Assembly: GCA_947561585.1 (NCBI GenBank)
Contig: CANNZV010001036.1
Location: forward strand, 1 to 64,000
DNA length: 64,000 nt
Reading direction: 5' to 3'
Source: Caprella mutica
Taxonomy: Eukaryota > Arthropoda > Malacostraca > Amphipoda > Caprellidae
Each line of letters opens with the position of its first letter. Within the stretch, counting starts at the first letter, position 1. The position numbers and the translations under genes are program-made. A model generated the notes under the pieces. The model made no database searches and was not told the origin of the DNA. It saw nothing but the letters and a program-made list of their open reading frames with translations. Below are positions 24,641 to 35,355 of the stretch, in pieces.

Positions 24641-24740
24641 CGCCAAAGTTTCATTGCCATACTCTGAAAGCTGGAAAGTAAGAGTGAGAGAGACTGTAGA
24701 GTTCAAGCTCGTGTTTTCAATGTCTTGAAGAGTTCCAGAC

Positions 24741-24774
24741 TATATAACAGGTACGCGTTAACACTGGAGTCACA
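24741..24774 (+). promoter_or_regulatory. Gene 2 core promoter
   Basis: TATATAA at 24741-24747 and TCACAG at 24770, giving 31 bp from the TATA first T to the initiator A at 24772. The 55 bp before it (GAGAGAGACTGTAGAG, CAATGTCTTGAAGAGTTCC) is conserved in genes 2-9. Predicted 5' UTR is about 23 nt. Confidence 0.65.
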
Positions 24775-24794
24775 GAACCATTCCTACTTCCATC

Positions 24795-26608
24795 ATGTTC
24801 ACTAAGGTAAGAAAAAGCACCGGGAAAGTAAAGTATTCCAACGAAGAGGATTATTCGAATAGTGAAGTTAAATAATTTGATTGAAAAGATTCCTACTCAA
24901 CGGCAAATCCAAATTATCAGAGGTTATTTAAACTCAGCGTTGATGAAACCAAAAAAAATTGCAACGCTGAGTTTAAATAACCTCTGTTAAATAATTTAGT
25001 TAGACTATTGATGAGTGTTAAGTGTTCACTTGAAAGAAACGATTCAATTTTATATTATTTCATTTTATCTTCTTGACTGTACATTAGAATTATTCCATTT
25101 TTAAAGAAGAGGTTTAGATTTTCTTCTTAGTTGGTTTGATTTGTTAATATATTCTAAGAAGAATTCAAACAATCTGAAAAATGCCTTTTATCAATGATGA
25201 CGTGTAAATAAGTTGATCTAGATCTCTAAAATATATCATCTTTTGTTCCAATTACCGAAATACTAATTGCGATAAAATCCCAATCATATTCATATTACAA
25301 ACCAACCATTTAACGAAGAAAAATTAAAGATAGTATTCCCTAAACAAAGATATCATTTAAAAAATGACTTGGATTAACCGTATTATTCTGCAAGAACCTC
25401 TGATCGGTCAACAGTTGACTGAAAATTAATATACAAATTCATTAAAGATTATATTATAATTCTTACATGAAAATGCGAATGGAAAGAATTTAGGAACTAG
25501 GACACTAGTAACTATTATAACCTTTAGCGGCTTAGTTAGATGTGCGAGAGTATTTGCGCACACCAAGCTCCGTAGTAGCAAGCGCCGCCAATTCGATAAT
25601 ATCCAAGAAAGATTTCTCTTGTATCTTTTTTTGTTACAGTTACTTTAAAGGGAAAACAATTCTTAGGCGTAATGAATGTCTAAATATTAAAGAAAGTTTA
25701 AAGAAAGAAAAAATATCGAAAACTCAATTCTTTAAAATTATATGAGAGTTTTAGTGAGAACTGGTTCTGCCGCCCCAGCGACTAGGTTAGTGAGCTAACT
25801 TTTGAGAGTTCATTTTCTTTTTCTTTTCAAAATTTCAGGTTGCAATTATCTCCTGCATGGCACTGATTGTCGTGGCTCAGCCCGACAGACGTCCATCCAA
25901 CAGCTACCAAGCACCTCAACAACAAACCTACCAGCCACCACAGAGGCAAACCTACGAACCACCACAGAGGCAAACCTACGAACCACCACAGAGGCAAACT
26001 TATGAACCACCACAGAGACAAACCTACGAGCCACCACAACAGCAGACCTACGAAGAGCCCCGTCCTTCCTACTCCAACAGTCAGCCATCTTACCAATCAC
26101 AAGAGAAAGAGGTAAAGATTAGTTAGGAGAGAAACATACTTATTCAAAACTTAGAAACTAGATGTATACGATATGACATTAAACTAATTTTTGATTATAT
26201 TTGTTTCAGGAGGGTATGCCTTTCGATTTCGGATACGCAGTCAAAGATGAGTACACCGGTAACGATTTCGGACACAACTCCAACTCCGATGGCAAAGTAA
26301 CTACCGGAGAATACCGTGTCCTGCTTCCCGATGGACGTACTCAGATCGTTACTTACACTGCTGATCATTACAACGGTTTCCAAGCTGAAGTTACTTACGA
26401 AGGAGAAGCTCGTCCTTACGAACCCCAACCAAGTGCTTCTTACAACGAGCCAAGAAACCAGTACGAGGCTCCCCGTCAGCAAAACCAGTATGAGGCTCCC
26501 CGTCAGCAAAACCAGTACGAGGCTCCCCGTCAACAGAACCAATACGAGGCTCCCCGTCCCCAAAATACCTACCAACAACCTAGAAAACAGACTGGATATG
26601 GTTTCTAA
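24795..26608 (+). CDS. Gene 2: pro-resilin-like cuticle protein with expanded repeats (227 aa, 3 exons)
   Basis: Exons 24795-24806, 25839-26111 and 26210-26608; phase-0 introns of 1032 and 98 bp. Exon 1 is MFTK; exon 2 begins VAIISCMALIVVAQPDRR, so the signal peptide is cleaved near residue 17. Exon 2 then carries about five QTYEPPQR repeats, against one QTYQPPQ in genes 3-9. Exon 3 has the RR domain (MPFDFGYAVKDEYTG, NDFGHNSNSDGKVTTGEYRV, LLPDGRTQIVTYTAD, GFQAEVTYEGEARPY) followed by four YEAPR-type nine-residue repeats and ends TYQQPRKQTGYGF. Family knowledge: secreted chitin-binding cuticle protein; Gln/Tyr/Pro repeats resemble resilin-type elastic segments. AATAAA at 26743. Intron 1 holds a perfect 25-bp hairpin. 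Promoter and exon 1 match the array genes, but the flanks do not, so it is an older or independent copy at the array edge. Confidence 0.9.
24918..24986. repeat. Perfect 25-bp hairpin in gene 2 intron 1
   Basis: CAGAGGTTATTTAAACTCAG plus CGTTG (24918-24942) is repeated exactly inverted at 24962-24986, with a 19-nt loop. No counterpart is seen in introns of genes 3-9. Confidence 0.8.
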
Positions 26609-26759
26609 GAATCTCGACTTCGAATCGACCTGATACTTTCCTTTGGAAAGTTCAGTTGCTCTAATTTAATATACGATGACCTCCGATAATTTATTTACGC
26701 TTTTTGATACGCTTATATTTAAAAACTGTCATTGATCATGTAAATAAATAAAAAAGAAT

Positions 26760-28590
26760 TGAATTTATGATTTGGTTTCAATCATTGTTAGGTCTATAGA
26801 TAACTATTACTTCAAAATCCTACTTTTGGTCAGTGGTAATAGAGCCGTCAAAAGTAATCCAAATTTAAATATCATCAGACTTTTTATGAAAGTTTTAGAA
26901 CTAGGTAGTATTCTGGTGGTTTTGGTGCTGCATTTTCCATTAGTTTCCCTGTTTCTAGAACCTATTTTGATTTTTAAATTATTATTCTGAATCCTTTTTT
27001 TTTCAATAGAATTAGGAGTGAGGTTTTCAATCAGCTTATTTACATTTAAGCAACAAAGATTAATTGCATCAGTCATAGAAAACTGAAGGCCATTTTATGG
27101 CAGACTAAAGAAAATCTGTTCACTATTCAGGCTTCATCCTAACTCATTCACTATAAAGGAGTTCACTATAGAGGAGTTGTACTGTAAATATAGTTTCTTA
27201 AAATGAGGGTAAATGCGTATTTCAACAAAGGGATAAATTTAGAATTTGAAGAAAACTAAATATATATCAGTTTGATTATAATAATGTAAACCAAATATTT
27301 AGTTTTTATAGATAGAATCCGAATAATGACTTATTTCACAATGAGTTTGAATCATTATTTGAAATAGTTAAATATTTAAAAGAAAAACAGATATTTTGTG
27401 CTAATAAAATGCAAGAGTACCTTATTATTCAATTCATTTGCTCCATCTATGGATTAAAAATTTCCGTTCTATATATAATATTATCAAAAGAAAAATGACC
27501 TTTATTGACTGATTCAAAAATACAGTTTCAAAGAGAAAATTATTTTCTATTAAAAAGAATTTAAGTATCTAGGGTATAAAAAATATTTATTTATCAAAAA
27601 CTGAAAATTCATTTATTTAAAAAAAACGTAATTACAGGGTGATAGACTGATAGTAGAGAATATTCCATTTTATTCCTATTTTATAATAACGTAGTCTCCC
27701 CGTTAAAAACATAGAAAATACCAATCAGTTTTAGATAGAAAATATCTATTTCATGGGGAACTCTTGCAGATATTCAGGGAGAGCATAATGCGAAAAAATC
27801 GAAAAGTGTTACATTCTCAGATTTTTTACATAAATGAGTTTTTTTTCAATAATGAAAATGAATATTAGAAGTTTTCTTCGATGTTTCTCTAAGGAAAACC
27901 TTTTCTTTCTTTATGGGAAGGCTCATCTTTATTTAGTTTTTCTATACGTTTCTTTTATTTACAGTCCAATTTAGCTGGATTTTGATATGATTTTTAAAAT
28001 TAAATTCTAAGAGAATTTTGTTCGTGACATGTTTTCGATAAAATAGATATTTAAAAAATTTGTAGACTATTTTAAATTTTAAATTAAATTTTGTTTTCTC
28101 TTTGCCTCAAATTGCAGATTCAGTGTGAACGATTTAGTCTGAACACCTTAAATTTTTTTTATGATACTAGATATTTCAAAATTACAAAAAAATCAAACAA
28201 TTTTTTTTTACTTTTTATTGTTTTTCCAATTTGAAATTCTGTTGTGCTTAGTATAAAGGCACATTAATCTCGAAGAACCTGCCAAAAACAGCAAACAAAC
28301 TGATTGAAAATTGTAAAAGTAGTTGCTTTTCTCGCTCCCAACTTATACCTACGTTTTTCTTAGCAAATTTTATCCAATTTTATCAAATATATTTCATCAC
28401 TACATTCACAATTTTCCATTAATTTTGATGCAGTTTGCGGCAGGTTATTCTTTAGGGATATGTCTATATTTTAACCAACCAGAATTTCAAAGCAAAACTC
28501 CAAAATAAAATTAAAAAAGTTGACAAAATATATTTTTGTTCAATTTGAAATATCTCATAAACTAAAAACAAATATAAAAAAGCTCAAAGC
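26760..28590. other. AT-rich spacer between genes 2 and 3, nothing recognised
   Basis: Overlapping short frames at 26772-27076 on both strands show no family. This spacer is not homologous to the array spacers downstream. Confidence 0.4.
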
Positions 28591-28592
28591 TA

Positions 28593-28798
28593 GGGTAAGT
28601 GACGAATTATCGGTCAGTACTACATCTTCGGTCATATAAGAAAAAAAAAACAAGATACAAATTATTATTATTACACAGTGCTCAGCAAACCTGGGCTTGC
28701 AGAAGTATTAGATAGCACTGTGTAATAATACAATTTTTATATTGTTTTTTCTTATATGACCGAAGATGTAGTACTGACCGATAATTCGGAACTTACCC
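28593..28798. mobile_element. MITE-like element, GGGTAAG family, copy 5
   Basis: Flanked on both sides by TA, with near-perfect terminal inverted repeats starting GGGTAAGTGACGAATTATCG. It has the same internal TTAGATAGCACTGTGTAATA hairpin as copy 2 at 16402, showing they are one subfamily. Confidence 0.85.
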
Positions 28799-28799
28799 T

Positions 28800-29820
28800 A
28801 ACGAAATACTTTTTCACTGACACTGTAGCACTAATAGGACACGTCGCTTACAGAACACTGATGTGTGTGAAAAAGTTTTTATCGTTATACGAAGAATTTA
28901 TGCTACAATTGAGGTTAAAGGTCCCCTCCATTCTAATTTTTATATTTCTTTATTCATTAGAACTAAGGTAATAAGATAAGATAATAAAACTGCAAACCAT
29001 TTCAAATTTGGTTCTATAGTTTTATTATAGGTAATTTAAGATTTTTTTTCCGTTCTTTCTACTACACCTCTGAATTTCAAGCAAAGAAAAAGCCCCTCTG
29101 TTCGATAGGCTAACACGATCCGACAAAATCAAAACAATAACAAAGCTGATTGATAGATATCATTGCTACCGGTACCGTAATGTCACTCAAGATGTTCTTT
29201 GTGTTAATCGAGTTACTTTGTAACAAACTAAAAATGCTTGACCAAGACACCTGCCTACTTAATGAATGTTTTTTGATTAATTTGATTGAATTTCCATTTC
29301 AGCGTGATACCACAGCACTCCTATTAGGTATTCGTACATTAACTTAAAATGTACTATAATTTGGAGAATTGAGTCAATTGATCTTTGGTCTAATATTATA
29401 CTTTGTATCTATATGACTTTATTTTTGACCGATGTTCAATTTCCCATAATTCAGCATGCATTAGGGCTTAGGCTAATTCTTATGACCTATTTTTTAACAA
29501 CATATCATGCAGATACTGAGACACCGATGTAAAGTAAGGTATTGACCAATTAAAGCTGACTCAAACTATGGTGCAAACCCTGTCTTACTCAGATTTATTG
29601 TCTCGTAATTGCAAACTTTCATTTTCTAGTTACAAAGGATTTAGTTTACCAAATTGTTTATTAAATATACTTTGATTCCCAAAGAAAAATATAGAATTGC
29701 ATATAATCACTTAATATTAGCAAAAATCTTAGTTCTCATAATACCAGACGCGATGGGAGACTTTGGTTAACCACTGAAATCCATTGTAACACCAACCCTA
29801 ATACCTTAGCCAAACTACAG
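28800..29820. other. Spacer upstream of gene 3, nothing recognised
   Basis: Homology to the array begins abruptly at about 29810 (CAAACTACAGTCACTTGCTG), which is therefore the left edge of the amplified segment. No nuclear-receptor-type repeat is present here, unlike upstream of genes 4, 6 and 8. Confidence 0.5.
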
Positions 29821-29942
29821 TCACTTGCTGAAGATAACTCCTTATTCTCAGTGTACAGACACAGGAAACACACGAGAAAGTAAGAGTGAGAGAGACTGTA
29901 GAGTTCAAGCTCGTGTTTTCAATGTCTTGAAGAGTTCCAGAC

Positions 29943-29976
29943 TATATAACAGGTACGCGTTAACACTGGAGTCACA
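29943..29976 (+). promoter_or_regulatory. Gene 3 core promoter (type A)
   Basis: TATATAA at 29943 and TCACAG with A at 29974 (31 bp). The type-A proximal region contains ACACGAGAAAGTAAGAG before GAGAGAGACTGTAGAG. Confidence 0.65.
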
Positions 29977-29996
29977 GAACCATTCCTACTTCCATC

Positions 29997-31031
29997 ATGT
30001 TCACTAAGGTAAGAAAAAGCTATCCACTTTGAATGAGAATGTAGTTCACTAGGTCTTCCATTCAAATTATCAACGTTGTGGGAAAAAGTGAATTGTTGTG
30101 CAAAAGAAAATAGTGATCCAAATGTGAAAGTGTTTCTCACCAATTTATGTCTTCTGCCTAACCCTCTCAAAGGTCAATCTAGTCGATCAGTCTCCAAAAT
30201 ATCGTTGAGAATATTAACATATAGTGTATATTAATAAATATGAATCCTAATTACAAAATTTATACGACCATTTGTTTGATTGCATTAGATTAGAAGCAGA
30301 GTGGTCAATTACCTAGAGTTTAAAAAGCATTTATTTCTACTTCCAGGTTGCCATTATCTCTTGCTTGGCTTTCGTAGCCATGGCTCAGCCCGATAGAAGA
30401 CCAGCAAATAATTATGGAGCTCCTCAGCAGCAAACATACCAGCCACCTCAGACCTACGAAGAGCCCCGTCCTTCCTACTCCAACAGGCAGCCATCTTACC
30501 AATCACAAGAGAAAGAGGTGAGAGTAGTAATATCTCTCTATTGTGATTCACGTAGATTTTATCTTTATATATTAAATTGTCATATTGAAAATATATGAAA
30601 TATTAAATGGTTCAAGGCAGAGCCTAAAATTATGTACTTCGTCATTTTAAAATTCTGAGTTCATTAGCAATTACCCGTATTCACAGGAGGGTATGCCTTT
30701 TGATTTCGGATATGCAGTTCAAGATGAGTACACCGGTAACGATTTCGGACACAACTCCAACTCCGATGGCAAAGTAACTACCGGACAATACCGCGTCCTG
30801 CTTCCCGATGGACGTACTCAGATCGTTACTTACACTGCTGATCATTACAACGGTTTCCAAGCTGAAGTTACTTACGAAGGAGAAGCTCGTCCTTACGAAC
30901 CTCAGCCAAGTGCTTCTTACAACGAGCCAAGGAACCAGTACAAGGCTCCCCGTCAACAAAACCAGTACGAGGCTCCCAAACCAACCAACACTTACCAGCA
31001 ACCTAAAGAACAGACAGGATATGGGTTCTAA
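29997..31031 (+). CDS. Gene 3: pro-resilin-like cuticle protein, type A, array edge copy (175 aa, 3 exons)
   Basis: Exons 29997-30008, 30347-30517 and 30687-31031; introns 338 and 169 bp. Signal peptide MFTKVAIISCLAFVAMA (V16M compared with the other copies), then PDRRPANNYGAPQQQTYQPP and a Pro/Ser/Tyr linker to residue 61. RR domain at about residues 66-131 with TTGQYRVLLPDGR (Gln where most copies have Glu; gene 5 shares it). Tail has one YKAPRQQNQ and one YEAPKPTN unit, ending QQPKEQTGYGF. Promoter and intron 1 are type A, but the 3' spacer is the B-type spacer with the 466-bp TA-site element. Gene 3 is the only A gene followed by that spacer. Poly(A) signals at 31125 and 31144. Confidence 0.92.
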
Positions 31032-31862
31032 ATAATCGAGTCGAACGAAATTTACGATAGAAATAGTAATTTATTTCAGACATCATCTGTAAATATATCT
31101 GGCCATGTTTTGTGGAATTTCCAAAATAAATATATAATTCCAAAATAAAATGATTTGTTATTTTCATTTTGAACTCTGAACGATTGCGATTTGATATTAT
31201 AGGTAATGTGTTGTATGATAACTCCTTGTCTGCCAGTGAAAGTAAATCCAGTTATCATTAATTAACAAAAGCACTCTCGTAGTAGTGCATGAGATGAATG
31301 AATCTTGTGAATAGTGAACTGAGATTAATTTTCATATTTTTCTTACATCTATTGTTCAATAGTCAATACTTAGAAAATTACTGTCATAGGAAGATCCAAA
31401 ATAATAGAAACTTTGTTTTGCATTCCGGCAGTTATCACGAACACTAATAAAAATATATGTTAAGGGTATTGACCCATCAAATTCGGTGAGATTTGTATTT
31501 TTTTATAAAAAGGGGTTTCTATGTCCCTAATTTTTTGAGGGGTGAAAAATCATGATTTTTTCAAAGTTGCTTTTCCAAAGAATATGGGAAGGAAAATGGA
31601 ATAAATCGGTCCCTAGTTTTGTTAGAAATGTTTTATGGATTCTAAAACTGTCTTTTATAGCATTTATGCTTTAAGACTTCTATTCTTTTGAAATTTACGA
31701 ATAATTTTTCATATCTAAAATATCGATTTCTTAAAAAAAATCGAGAAATTTACACGAGAAAAATGAGATTTCTCAGCGAAGTTAAATATACTTTGGCAAT
31801 TTTCCGAGCAATTAGTCCGTAAATATAAAAAGTTTTCCTGAAATGTGGGTCTAGCTCAATCT

Positions 31863-32328
31863 TACCCAATTAAAAATAGGAGCGGGTTCGAGGTAGTGGT
31901 TAAGCCGATCGAAGTTGTCACCAAAGCAGCCAAGGAGCAGCGAGAGCACAGTGTGGGAGCCAAACTGGCCTCTTTAGGAGCCAATTCTACTCCGGTGTAA
32001 CTATGCATAACTACTCTGTGCACCTGCAGCTATTTGCCTAGCACGTTTCCTAACTGCGGATACAAGGCCCTTAGCCAAAGCTGCAATAGTAATAATACAA
32101 TATTACAGTCGTGGCTAAGGGCCGCGCATCTGTAGTTAGGAAGTGCGCTAGGCAAATATAGGAGCAGGTGCTCAGAGTGGTTCTGCGCTGTTATGCAAGA
32201 GTAGAATTAGCCCTCAAAGCGGTTAATTTGGCTCCCACGCTGCGCTCCCTCTGCTCCCTGACTGCCACGACGACTTCTTCGATCAGCTTAACCGCTGCCT
32301 TGAACCTGCTCCTATTTTCACTTGGGTA
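31863..32328. mobile_element. 466-bp foldback element at a TA site, spacer copy 1
   Basis: Terminal CCCAATTAAAAATAGGAGC pairs with GCTCCTATTTTCACTTGGG. A near-continuous hairpin is centred at about 32100 (CCTAGCACGTTTCCTAACTG / TAGTTAGGAAGTGCGCTAGG). A TA flanks each end. The paralogous spacers after genes 4 and 6 read straight through the site (CTCAATTTTAGGAGTGG), so they show the empty site. Confidence 0.85.
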
Positions 32329-33689
32329 TGAGAGGTCGATTTGGGTGTGTCTAGCAGGGAAACCCCATCACTTAAAATGTCTGATAATGATTTATGATGA
32401 CACTTGGGGTTTTGCTGAATATTTTATAATGAGTTTCAAGTGGTAACCTTCTCAAATGATCAAGAGCAATTTTGGGCAAGGTCTAATTGGGTGGGTCTGG
32501 CAGAGGTACCTCACCACTGAAATTGTCCGGCAGTGGTTGTATTTGATACCTAGGGTTATACTGAAAGTTTTGCAACAAGTTTCAAGACTGGTAATCCTTC
32601 AAGCTGATACAGCCAATATTTAACTACCATGAAATACCAGCTCATGAGGTCCGGCCACTTGGCGACATGAGGCCACTTGGCGAGGTCCGGCAAATGTAAA
32701 AATCCTAGGTCTGTCATTGGTGCCAGATACTCTGATACTATTATAAATTATTAACATTCCCAGCTAGACTGACTCTTTTGGTCTATCGGTCTAAAATGAA
32801 TGAGAAAAAGGGCAAAGTCTCTGAAATGCTTCCTATAGGAACACCACACGATATATTAGCCTCATCAGACAGAGCACCACCAACAATCAATCAATCAATC
32901 ATACACTACACTTTGCTTACGGGAGGACAAGTAGGAACGGAACCGGGTTTATATTAAGCCTCTCACACGTTATTATAAGTGATATACGGTAATATAAGTG
33001 ATTCATTGAATATAGGGACCGAGAGACTGTCAAAAACGATTCGAAAACTGCATAATTCCCACTTAAATTTACTTTTCGGGAGACTATCTATTAATGACGA
33101 TTAAGAAATAAATGCATATGATTTTATCGTAATTCATTATACCATCTTTAATTGTCGAATATAATCTCAATTGAAATGTCCGATGAAAAAACATAAGCAT
33201 CTTGCACATTTAAGGTAGATTTTAATCTATTATTGTTTTATGTAGATAGATGTTATTGTATCATGGAACATAATTATAGATCATAATTCAACATAATATA
33301 ATTTTAGCAGTTTGGGATAACGAATTGGGTTATCCACAATTTGTTTTCAAATATCTGACAAGGCTTTTGTATATTTGATAAGATTATGGCGTATTAATTT
33401 CGAACTTATCCATTTTGCATGCAAGAAGTTTTCAACGAAATCCTTCCTCCATATCAAGAGGATACTACAAATCTCAACCAAATGACCACAAAGAATCTAC
33501 TCAGGCTCATATAAATTAATGGATGCTTCCTTGTTGTAATATAAACAGTTTTAGAATTATTTACATTTTAGAATAATTTGAAATTAGATAATGTTGTTTA
33601 AATATTCCAAAAGAAAATTCGATAAATTATAAATATTTATCTAGATGCATGGTTACCCTTAGAGGGGCGTACCTTCGCTACCACTTATA

Positions 33690-33850
33690 TTTATAACCTT
33701 GACCATCCAATATTCTTTGAGTTATGAATGACCTTGACCTTTGACCCGTTCACTCCCAAAATCTAATCAAATAGTTCCTAGAGAATGACCAATCATCCCA
33801 CCAAATCTCAGATAATTTGATTGAATACTTTGGTGTTATGCGAACAGCAA
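33690..33850 (-). promoter_or_regulatory. Repeat with FTZ-F1-like and DR1-like motifs upstream of gene 4
   Basis: TGACCTTGACCTTTGACCC at 33729-33747 is, on the other strand, GGGTCAAAGGTCA (DR1) overlapping TCAAGGTCA (FTZ-F1 consensus). A further AACCTTGACC lies at about 33694. It sits about 500 bp before the gene 4 TATA box. The sequence belongs to the dispersed repeat family at 11985-12420, so regulatory use is inference. Confidence 0.4.
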
Positions 33851-34204
33851 TTCTTAAACACAATATTTAAAGGGCGCAAATTTTTTTCGTAATTACTTTA
33901 AGAAAGAAGACATAGTTATTTCTTTTTGAATAAAAAACTAATATTATTTTGTTTCTAGTCGAACTAAACTTGAAAATTTGGTGTTACGCCGATCCTAGAG
34001 TATGCCAAAAGAAATCAATTGAGGAAACATATGGCTCATTTATATTCTTTGTTGTTTTAAAGTATTTGACTTCAAACTACAGTCACTTGCTGAAGATACC
34101 TACTTATTCTCAGTGTACAGACACAGGGAATACACGAGAAGGAAAGAGTGAGAGAGACTGTAGAGTTCAAGCTCGTGTTTTCAATGTCTTGAAAACTTCC
34201 AGAC

Positions 34205-34241
34205 TATATTATAACAGGTACGCGTTAACACTGGAGTCACA
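34205..34241 (+). promoter_or_regulatory. Gene 4 core promoter with a 3-bp TATA insertion
   Basis: Reads TATATTATAA at 34205-34214 where the other copies read TATATAA. The initiator A at 34239 is therefore 34 bp from the first T, or 29 bp from the inner TATAA. Confidence 0.6.
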
Positions 34242-34261
34242 GAACCATTCCTACTTCCATC

Positions 34262-35355
34262 ATGTTCACTAAGGTAAGAAAAAGCTATTCACTGTGAATT
34301 AGAATGTAGTTTACTAGGTCTTCCATTCAAATTATCAACGTTGTGAGAAAAAGTGAAATGTTGTGCAAATAAATAGTGATCCAATTGTGAAAGTGTTTCT
34401 CACCAATTTATGCCTTCTGCCTAACCCACTCAAAGGTCAATCTAGTCGAACAGTCTCTAAAATATCTTTCAGTATTTCAAAAAATAGTGTATATTAATAA
34501 ATATGAATCCTAATTACAAATTTTCAACATTCACCGAGTTTTTAATTGGTATAATCATATGACCATTTGTTTAATTTCATTAGATTAGAATCAGAGTGAT
34601 TAATAACCTACAGTTTAAAAAGCCTTAAATTCTTCATTTTTTTCTATCACAATTCTACTTCCAGGTTGCTATTATCTCTTGCTTGGCTTTCGTAGCCGTG
34701 GCTCAGCCCGATAGAAGACCCGCAAATAATTATGGAGCTCCTCAGCAGCAAACATACCAGCCACCTCAGACCTACGAAGAGCCCCGTCCTTCCTACTCCA
34801 ACAGGCAGCCATCTTACCAATCACAAGAGAAAGAGGTGGGAATAGTAAAATCGCTCTATAGTCATTTACGTAGATTTTTATGATTATATATACAATTTCT
34901 GACATATTGAAAATATGCAAAAGAACAATAGTTTGAAGCTTGAACAGAATGGTTATTGTGTGTCTATATATTTTGAGATTCTGAATTAATTGGATTCTTT
35001 AAATTCACAGGAGGGTATGCCTTTTGATTTTGGATATTCAGTTCAAGATGAGTACACCGGTAACGATTTCGGACACAACTCCAACTCCGATGGTAAAGTA
35101 ACTACAGGAGAATACCGCGTCCTTCTTCCCGATGGACGTACTCAGATCGTTACTTACACTGCTGATCATTTCAACGGTTTCCAAGCTGAAGTTACTTACG
35201 AAGGAGAAGCTCGTCCTTACGAACCTCAGCCAAGTGCTTCTTACAATGAGCCAAGGAACCAGTACAATGCTCCCCGTCAACAAAACCAGTACGAGGCTCC
35301 CAAACCCACCAACACTTACCAGCAACCTAAAGAACAGACAGGATATGGGTTCTAA
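34262..35355 (+). CDS. Gene 4: pro-resilin-like cuticle protein, type A (175 aa, 3 exons)
   Basis: Exons 34262-34273, 34665-34835 and 35011-35355; introns 391 and 175 bp. Signal peptide MFTKVAIISCLAFVAVA, then PDRRPANNYGAPQQQTYQPP. RR domain in exon 3 with two copy-specific changes: FGYSVQDEY (Ala to Ser) and ADHFNGF (Tyr to Phe). The tail reads YNAPRQQNQ then YEAPKPTN. Type-A intron 1, ending in CTACTTCCAG. Poly(A) signals at 35449 and 35468. First gene of the first complete A+B pair; partner gene 5 follows 5.3 kb downstream. Confidence 0.92.

Larger units (their letters stand above)
31032..33948. other. Array spacer, B-type, between genes 3 and 4
   Basis: No gene. Shared with spacers 41263-44290 and 51332-55256 and, more distantly, with those after genes 4, 6 and 8. 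Contains the 3' UTR, the 466-bp element (31863-32328), a roughly 145-bp imperfect tandem repeat (about 32330-32640; motifs GGGTGTGTCTAGCAGG, TTTCAAGTGGTAACC) and, near 33690-33840, the nuclear-receptor-motif repeat. Confidence 0.7.

Noticed and set aside
30681..31001. Minus-strand frames of 75-127 codons opposite exon 3 of genes 2-9
   Set aside because: They mirror the RR exon through its codon bias, have no introns or promoters of their own and recur wherever exon 3 does.
33949..34272. Conserved 106-codon frame running across the A-type promoters (also 44291-44611 and 55257-55577)
   Set aside because: It covers the TATA box and ends in exon 1 of the cuticle gene. Its conservation is explained by the promoter and recent duplication, many differences change residues, and the B promoters have stops.
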